Shown here: positions 5,309 to 8,969 of the stretch, piece after piece
How positions within the stretch are numbered: the stretch's first letter is position 1
How the letters are laid out: each line of letters starts with the position of its first letter
NCBI GenBank assembly: GCA_947372155.1
Contig: CANBSM010000113.1
Coordinates: 1-8,969, forward strand
DNA: 8,969 nucleotides
Direction of reading: 5' to 3'
Origin: Burkholderiaceae bacterium
GTDB taxonomy: Bacteria > Pseudomonadota > Gammaproteobacteria > Burkholderiales > Burkholderiaceae
Translations under genes and position numbers: made by a program
The notes under the pieces: generated by a model
What the model was told of the DNA's origin: nothing
Databases searched by the model: none
What the model saw: only the letters and a program-made list of their open reading frames with translations

Positions 5309-6959
5309 CATTCGCATCAGAAAAGAAACTGGGCGCCTCTTTCTAGATTTCCGGGTTTTTGGGATTCGCTGTAGAGAGCAAACGGAATTGGGTGATTCCA
5401 AGGCTAACCGCAAATTACTGGCCAAGCTGGATGAAAACATCAAAGTAGCTGTAGCCAATGGCTCTTACCACCATGAGCACTTCTTTCCAATGAGTAAACG
5501 CATTTCAGAAGTAGAAGAAGCGCGACTGGCTAGTGCCCCCGCCATTAATAAGGAGCGCGCCAACTTGGCCTTAGCCATTGCTGGAGCACCACCCGACCGA
5601 CCGCCATTAACCCATTCTCAAACCCCACTATTTTCTGACTTTGCCAATCAATGGTACTCAGAGATGGAAGTAGGGTGGAAGCGTTCTCATAGAACGACCA
5701 CGAGAGGTGTGCTGGATAACTCCTTAATTCCTCAATTTGGCCCTAGACTAGTAAATGAAATCAAAAAGGGTGACATTCTTACCTTTCGGGCATCTTTAGC
5801 TAAGTTGCCGGGAATTAAGAACAAAAAGAGTCTTTCTGCTTCCCGTATTAATCACATCATGACTCCATTGCGGATGATATTGACAGAGGCTGCCGACCGA
5901 TATGAATTTGCCCCGGCCTTTATCAATATCAAGCCTTTAAGAGTGGGCAAGACCGATGTGCAGCCATTCACGATGCAAGAAGTCCAAGACATTCTTCGCA
6001 CGGTTCGAGCTGACTTTCGCAATTACTACATTGTTCGGTTCTTTACGGGCACTCGTACCGGTGAGATTGATGGCCTCAAATGGCAGTACGTGGATTTTGA
6101 GCGGCGCACGATTTCCATTAAAGAGACGATTGTGAATGACTATGAGGAAACTCCCAAAACCGGAGAATCTGAGCGCGACATTCAAATATCTCAGATGGTC
6201 TTTGATGCGCTCTTGGCGCAACACAAAGTGACTGGGCAGGGCGTTTATGTTTTTGCTACTAACGCCGGAACGCCCATTTCTCATCGTAATATTTCTAAGC
6301 GGGTTTGGTATCCGCTATTGCGATTATTGGGACTGAAAAAACGTGTGCCGTATCAAACTCGCCATACCTTTGCCACCCTCATGTTGGCTTCGGGTGAGGC
6401 CCCTGAATGGATCGCTCGGCAGATGGGACACACCACCACAGAGATGCTCTTTCGGGTGTATTCCCGATTTATTCCGAACTTGACCCGTCAGGACGGAAGC
6501 GCCTTTGAGCGACTCATGGCAGCGCAGATGCAAGACCAGCCACACCCCATTATTGACCCTAATTTAGTTAATGAAGTAAGTGCACACTCAGGAATAAATA
6601 TCAACAGCATTGGAGTTAATCGCTTTCCGAAAACTCAAACCCGCGTAACCGAGAAAAATGAGGAAGGGCCAGAATTACCCGAACCCGTAGTACCGGTACC
6701 CTCCTTACAAGCCAGCTTTGCCCCTGCGAACTTACCCGATGCGCCGCCAAATGCGCTACCCAATACCCAGGCAAATCCAAGTGCTGATACCGGGCTAATT
6801 GCTAATCCTTGGTTAGAAATTGCCAGACATTCTGGTCTTTCTGTGCCCCCTCCTGCTGACCCAATCCCAGCTTCAGATCACCCAACGGAAGACCTTTATG
6901 AAACTGCCAAATCGGCCTGCACCCCTCAACCAACCCAAGAAACCTACCCGGCGAGATGA
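5301..6959 (+). CDS. tyrosine recombinase / phage-type integrase with DUF3596 arm-binding domain
   Basis: A 552-residue protein from ATG 5301, which has GAGAGGGGG eight bases upstream; an in-frame GTG at 5292 overlaps that site. Residues 1-70 match the DUF3596-type arm-binding domain (RLFLDFRVFGIRCREQTEL, then a FP-SKR end). A SAM-like core-binding domain covers about 107-205 and the catalytic domain about 220-400. Catalytic residues are Arg252 (GTRTGE), Lys286, Arg354 and His355 (YQTRHTFAT, with Tyr351 where many families have His), His377 (MGH) and nucleophile Tyr387. All are present, so it looks active. The tail after about 410 is a Pro/Ala/Asn-rich, low-complexity extension of some 140 residues with no recognised domain. 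It integrates or excises the element at tRNA-Arg. Confidence 0.95.
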   Translation: MSNIRIRKETGRLFLDFRVFGIRCREQTELGDSKANRKLLAKLDENIKVAVANGSYHHEHFFPMSKRISEVEEARLASAPAINKERANLALAIAGAPPDRPPLTHSQTPLFSDFANQWYSEMEVGWKRSHRTTTRGVLDNSLIPQFGPRLVNEIKKGDILTFRASLAKLPGIKNKKSLSASRINHIMTPLRMILTEAADRYEFAPAFINIKPLRVGKTDVQPFTMQEVQDILRTVRADFRNYYIVRFFTGTRTGEIDGLKWQYVDFERRTISIKETIVNDYEETPKTGESERDIQISQMVFDALLAQHKVTGQGVYVFATNAGTPISHRNISKRVWYPLLRLLGLKKRVPYQTRHTFATLMLASGEAPEWIARQMGHTTTEMLFRVYSRFIPNLTRQDGSAFERLMAAQMQDQPHPIIDPNLVNEVSAHSGININSIGVNRFPKTQTRVTEKNEEGPELPEPVVPVPSLQASFAPANLPDAPPNALPNTQANPSADTGLIANPWLEIARHSGLSVPPPADPIPASDHPTEDLYETAKSACTPQPTQETYPAR

Positions 6960-7261
6960 CGTTTTGGCATCGCCGACACTAACCCCCCTAACAAACCTAT
7001 GATGTTCATGATCTACATAATCATATCGGTTTCACCAAGGGTAATGAACCTAATCAAAATCACTATTATGGTCAATAGTACAAATAATGAAATCGTTATC
7101 AAGCAGTGCCTTATGCCCAAGGGCTGCACATTGCCGTCCAGTGCTTTGCCCGGATAGTAGATGGATCACGCATTTTTCGGCAGAGAGTAACCTCCTTTCG
7201 ATCGCAATCTATACATAATTTCATAAAGCAATACTAAGTATCAATTTAAAGGGGCGTAGAT
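6960..7261. other. non-coding gap after the integrase
   Basis: No supported gene, RNA or terminator is seen. Reading frames are short: the longest I traced is 37 codons (7044-7157), with an AAGGG only a base or two from its ATG. A ribosome-binding AGGGG near 7250-7254 belongs to the small frame that follows. GGGCGTA (7252-7258) and TACGCCC (7278-7284) form a 7-bp inverted repeat around that frame's start. Confidence 0.5.
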
Positions 7262-7572
7262 ATGACAGTCGATGGATTACGCCCTACAATTATCAAAATC
7301 GATGTATATACAAAAGACCGAGTCAATTGCTTGGGGGATGCTCGCAATGGCAGCCCCCATTGGATATTTTGGGATCGCTCGGCAGTATATTGGATGCGAA
7401 GAACAGCGTGAATCAATGCGGCAAGATGCTCTTGCTCATAACGTATACGCCAACGATAGAAGGTGGAATGGCTAATAGCGCGCTGCTTTAGAAAAACTTG
7501 AATGCTGAGTTCGCTAGCGCCCCATTCTTGTACGAGGCCAAACCATCTAGCTTTTTGTTCTTCATCTGTCAT
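7246..7572 (-). pseudogene. IS66-type tnpA remnant
   Basis: From ATG 7572, with ATGAGGA upstream as ribosome site, the first 45 residues or so (MTDEEQKARWFGLVQEWGAS, then SIQVFLKQR and STFYRWRIRY) match the pattern of the IS66 accessory protein TnpA, a small HTH protein. After roughly 7437 the reading frame continues but no longer resembles the family. The expected tnpB and tnpC genes do not follow. No IS66 terminal inverted repeats were found either side. This is the start of an insertion sequence cut off by deletion or recombination, not a working transposon. Confidence 0.7.
7262..7411 (+). CDS. possible 49-residue small protein, unrecognised
   Basis: ATG 7262 follows AAAGGGGCG with about seven bases between the G run and the start, one of the better ribosome sites in the accessory half. 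The product begins MTVDGLRPTIIKIDVYTKD and ends FWDRSAVYWMRRTA: mixed, basic at the end, with three Trp and no signal or membrane segment. I do not recognise the family. It lies antisense to the non-homologous 3' part of the broken tnpA, and its stop is about 25 bases from where the tnpA similarity ends. It may be a real small gene, the head of a gene truncated by the IS insertion, or chance. Confidence 0.35.
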   Translation: MTVDGLRPTIIKIDVYTKDRVNCLGDARNGSPHWIFWDRSAVYWMRRTA

Positions 7573-7716
7573 TTGGTTCCTCATAAAAAATGGAGGATGC
7601 CGTATTGAAGATTAATTAGGCAGGTGTATTGGCTGGAGGCTTACTAGTTAATTTGGTCGCCAGCGACTCTAAAAGATATTGAGTTTTATGCCAATTTTTA
7701 ACCTAAAAGAATATAG

Positions 7717-7902
7717 ATGCTGAAACGCGGGGGTTACAGGCCATTCACCGTAAAATTAGGATATTGCCAAGCAGTCTCATTGGTTGTCACGCTCAAGAAA
7801 TAGAGTCAGAGTATCGAGGATAGTATCTACGTTGATTTATACCGCAATAATGACAATGCTGTAATCCTAGTTATTGGACTTCAGCGGGAAGTGTATTGCT
7901 GA
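7717..7902 (+). pseudogene. amber-interrupted short reading frame
   Basis: ATG 7717 opens 28 codons (MLKRGGYRPFTVKLGYCQAV onward) to TAG at 7801. The same frame then continues for 32 codons with protein-like composition (SQSIEDSIYVDLYRNNDNAV, then ILVIGLQREVYC) to TGA at 7900. Together they could be one 61-codon gene broken by a stop, but there is no ribosome site and no family match. Chance is a real alternative. Confidence 0.2.
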
Positions 7903-7914
7903 GTTAATTTAGTC

Positions 7915-7942
7915 GCAGGGCGGTGGGCAACCATCGCCCTGC
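7915..7942. repeat. 12-bp stem hairpin with GCAA tetraloop
   Basis: GCAGGGCGGTGG (7915-7926) pairs with CCATCGCCCTGC (7931-7942) over 12 positions, 11 Watson-Crick and one G-U, around a GCAA loop of the stable GNRA class. No T run follows on either strand, so it is not a standard terminator. It begins 12 bases after the TGA of the interrupted frame. It is the most stable hairpin of the accessory half. Confidence 0.75.
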
Positions 7943-7988
7943 ACATATCCGTACTTGCAGAATTGCCGCATACTGCCCCTAATAGGCT

Positions 7989-8036
7989 TGTACTAACGTA
8001 CACACCTTTCTATTGGAAAGGTCGAGGCCACTCGAC
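7989..8036. repeat. three consecutive small perfect hairpins
   Basis: TGTAC-TAAC-GTACA (7989-8002), ACCTTTC-TATTG-GAAAGGT (8004-8022) and GTCGAG-GCCA-CTCGAC (8021-8036) follow one another with at most one base between them; the last two overlap by two bases. Stems are 5, 7 and 6 bp, loops 4 to 5 bases. A fourth, ATTGGATA-AAGGC-TATCCAAT, lies at 8143-8163. The function is unknown. Confidence 0.55.
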
Positions 8037-8273
8037 GTGATCAATACACAACCTAAAACAGAATACATCTCCCTTGTATGTGAGCGCTTAACTGAGCACC
8101 CACCCCGTTTTGCCGTTTTCACATTGCAACCCCTCTGATGCGATTGGATAAAGGCTATCCAATAACCAAAGGTGCCAGCCAGATGCAATGAACCATTTTT
8201 ATCTACCCGGCTTCCGAGGCAAATCGCCCCCTATTACAAAATGTAAAAAACAAAAAATTATATTTGAAAGGCT

Positions 8274-8969
8274 CTAGTAGACACAGGACATATAGCTACT
8301 GTTGCCCGTAGAGAGGCTAACGACGACACTAGTATTAAGGTAAACGTTGTTGTAGTTTGAGCCATTCGGCGTGGAGGACCACGTACGACTCAACGTCCAA
8401 CCAGCAGCCGTCCCCGCAGACAGTGCGGCGCTAGTGCTGCTCAACGCCGAAAGCTCGACCTGTGACGCCATGCGCCAACCCGTTCCAATGGCAGAGCACT
8501 GAGTTGATGCGGTTGACCAATTTACTGTTGGGCCAGTTACTGTCGACCACACCAGTGTTCCGCTACCACTCAACGTGCTTCCTGATACGCTCATAGTTTT
8601 GATATAGCCGACTGGCAACAATGTTGCAGGGAACAATGCTGTAATGGTTCCCGAGTTAGCTGAGTTGATAGCAGTAGCGCCACTAACTTTAAAGAAGTTT
8701 GCTGTTACGCCTGTGAATGTGTAGCCCACAGCTGGCGTTAGGGTGATTGTGGCGGTGTAGGCGTCATCGTATCCAAACCTAGTTGGGCTGCTAGACCAAG
8801 TAACCGTTCCGGTATATTGCGCAACAGCAGTAATAGTGGTTACCGGTATTGCATTGGATACCGGAGCAGTCACGCCTGTAATTACTGACGATGTAATCGT
8901 AATAGCAGTGACCGTTAAGATGGTGGTGGTGGTCATTTGAGCATAGTTACCATTTGCGGCTTGGGTAGC
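8274..8969 (-). CDS. C-terminal part of a large secreted/surface protein with lectin-like end (partial)
   Basis: The frame is open from the right window edge to TAG at 8274-8276, giving 231 residues with no start in the window. The Met at 8936 is internal, since the upstream codons ATQAANGNYAQ continue in frame. Composition is strongly Ser/Thr/Ala/Gly-rich. The first half looks like one beta-sandwich repeat of a surface protein (APVSNAIPVTTITAVAQYTG, then YTATITLTPAVGYTFTGV, ANFF and NSGTITALFPAT). The last 85 residues resemble the Lcl/DUF1566-DUF823 lectin-like fold: QCSAIGTGWRMASQVEL, a TWSSTPNG core and a final SCVY, whose Cys could pair with the Cys in TQC. It is probably an adhesin-like protein exported to the surface. 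Whether it belongs to the element or the host cannot be told. Confidence 0.8.
   Translation of the reverse strand, partial: ATQAANGNYAQMTTTTILTVTAITITSSVITGVTAPVSNAIPVTTITAVAQYTGTVTWSSSPTRFGYDDAYTATITLTPAVGYTFTGVTANFFKVSGATAINSANSGTITALFPATLLPVGYIKTMSVSGSTLSGSGTLVWSTVTGPTVNWSTASTQCSAIGTGWRMASQVELSALSSTSAALSAGTAAGWTLSRTWSSTPNGSNYNNVYLNTSVVVSLSTGNSSYMSCVY

Larger units (their letters stand above)
7585..8273. other. gene-poor region with hairpin cluster
   Basis: About 690 bases lie between the tnpA remnant and the surface-protein gene. Apart from the weak interrupted frame it holds no supported gene. A 69-residue minus-strand frame at 7979-8188 has no ribosome site or recognised domain and runs through the hairpins. 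Several compact inverted repeats fall between 7915 and 8163. The last 50 bases before the surface-protein stop are very A/T rich; read on the minus strand they give a T-rich tract without a stem. Confidence 0.5.

Noticed and set aside
5533..5538. Extra GTGCCC copies inside the integrase gene (here and near 6843)
   Set aside because: They are single, unphased occurrences within coding sequence, at a level expected by chance.
6898..7002. 34-codon basic frame (MKLPNRPAPLNQ...) overlapping the integrase end in another frame
   Set aside because: It has a GGAAG-like ribosome site, but it lies mostly inside the integrase and its composition mirrors the Pro/Asn-rich tail read out of frame.
7044..7157. 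37-codon plus-strand frame after the integrase
   Set aside because: The AAGGG is one or two bases from the ATG, too close to work, and the product has no recognisable features.
7981..8170. Integron attC site or CRISPR array
   Set aside because: There are no attC core sites, and the inverted repeats differ from one another; there are no regularly spaced identical direct repeats.
7979..8188. 69-residue minus-strand reading frame in the hairpin region
   Set aside because: No ribosome site, odd composition with many Cys, Arg and Ser, no recognised domain, and it runs straight through several hairpins. A faint resemblance to IS21-flank translations could not be supported.
8201..8235. Possible second tRNA-like att copy (CCGGCTTCCGAGGC)
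   Set aside because: It loosely recalls the anticodon arm but does not match the tRNA 3' half and lacks the T arm and acceptor stem.

Overview
The window looks like a piece of a betaproteobacterial chromosome, probably Burkholderiales. A small-genome freshwater relative such as Polynucleobacter is my best guess. That rests on protein style, gene order and the rRNA leader, not on a search. It divides into an ordinary housekeeping half (1 to about 4470) and an accessory half (about 4470 to 8969) that starts exactly at the 3' end of a tRNA gene.

Housekeeping half. The left edge holds the promoter and leader of a ribosomal RNA operon on the minus strand, whose 16S gene lies outside the window. 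A GNAT acetyltransferase gene points away from it. Next is a minus-strand cluster: a DiaA-type SIS protein, a double-BON lipoprotein of the DolP/YraP type, and a small periplasmic cytochrome c. rsmI, the 16S rRNA C1402 2'-O-methyltransferase, is divergent from this cluster. The rsmI/diaA/dolP neighbourhood is also known from gammaproteobacteria. rsmI ends in a strong hairpin that it shares with a convergent membrane-anchored cytochrome c5-type gene. tRNA-Arg(CCG) follows.

Accessory half. Directly after the tRNA come a dense repeat region (4473-4707), a small Xre-family repressor (minus strand), an AlpA/Xis-like HTH protein and a tyrosine recombinase with an N-terminal DUF3596-type arm-binding domain (both plus strand, overlapping by 8 nt). 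This is the integration and control module of an element inserted at the tRNA-Arg 3' end. Two regulatory structures stand out. One is four head-to-tail repeats spaced exactly 11 bp apart and bracketed by a 14-bp inverted repeat, plausibly recombinase arm sites. The other is a set of TAAATG-N-CATTTA palindromes on a 20-bp grid in the repressor/Xis intergenic region, plausibly the repressor's operators.

Right of the integrase the DNA is gene-poor (6960-8273). It holds a broken IS66-type tnpA, a possible 49-aa gene, an amber-interrupted reading frame and a cluster of compact hairpins. The right edge carries the C-terminal end of a large Ser/Thr-rich surface protein on the minus strand, with a lectin-like C-terminal domain. 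No second copy of the tRNA 3' end is visible, so the far boundary of the element is outside the window or lost. I see no recognisable defence or metabolic cargo system inside the window.
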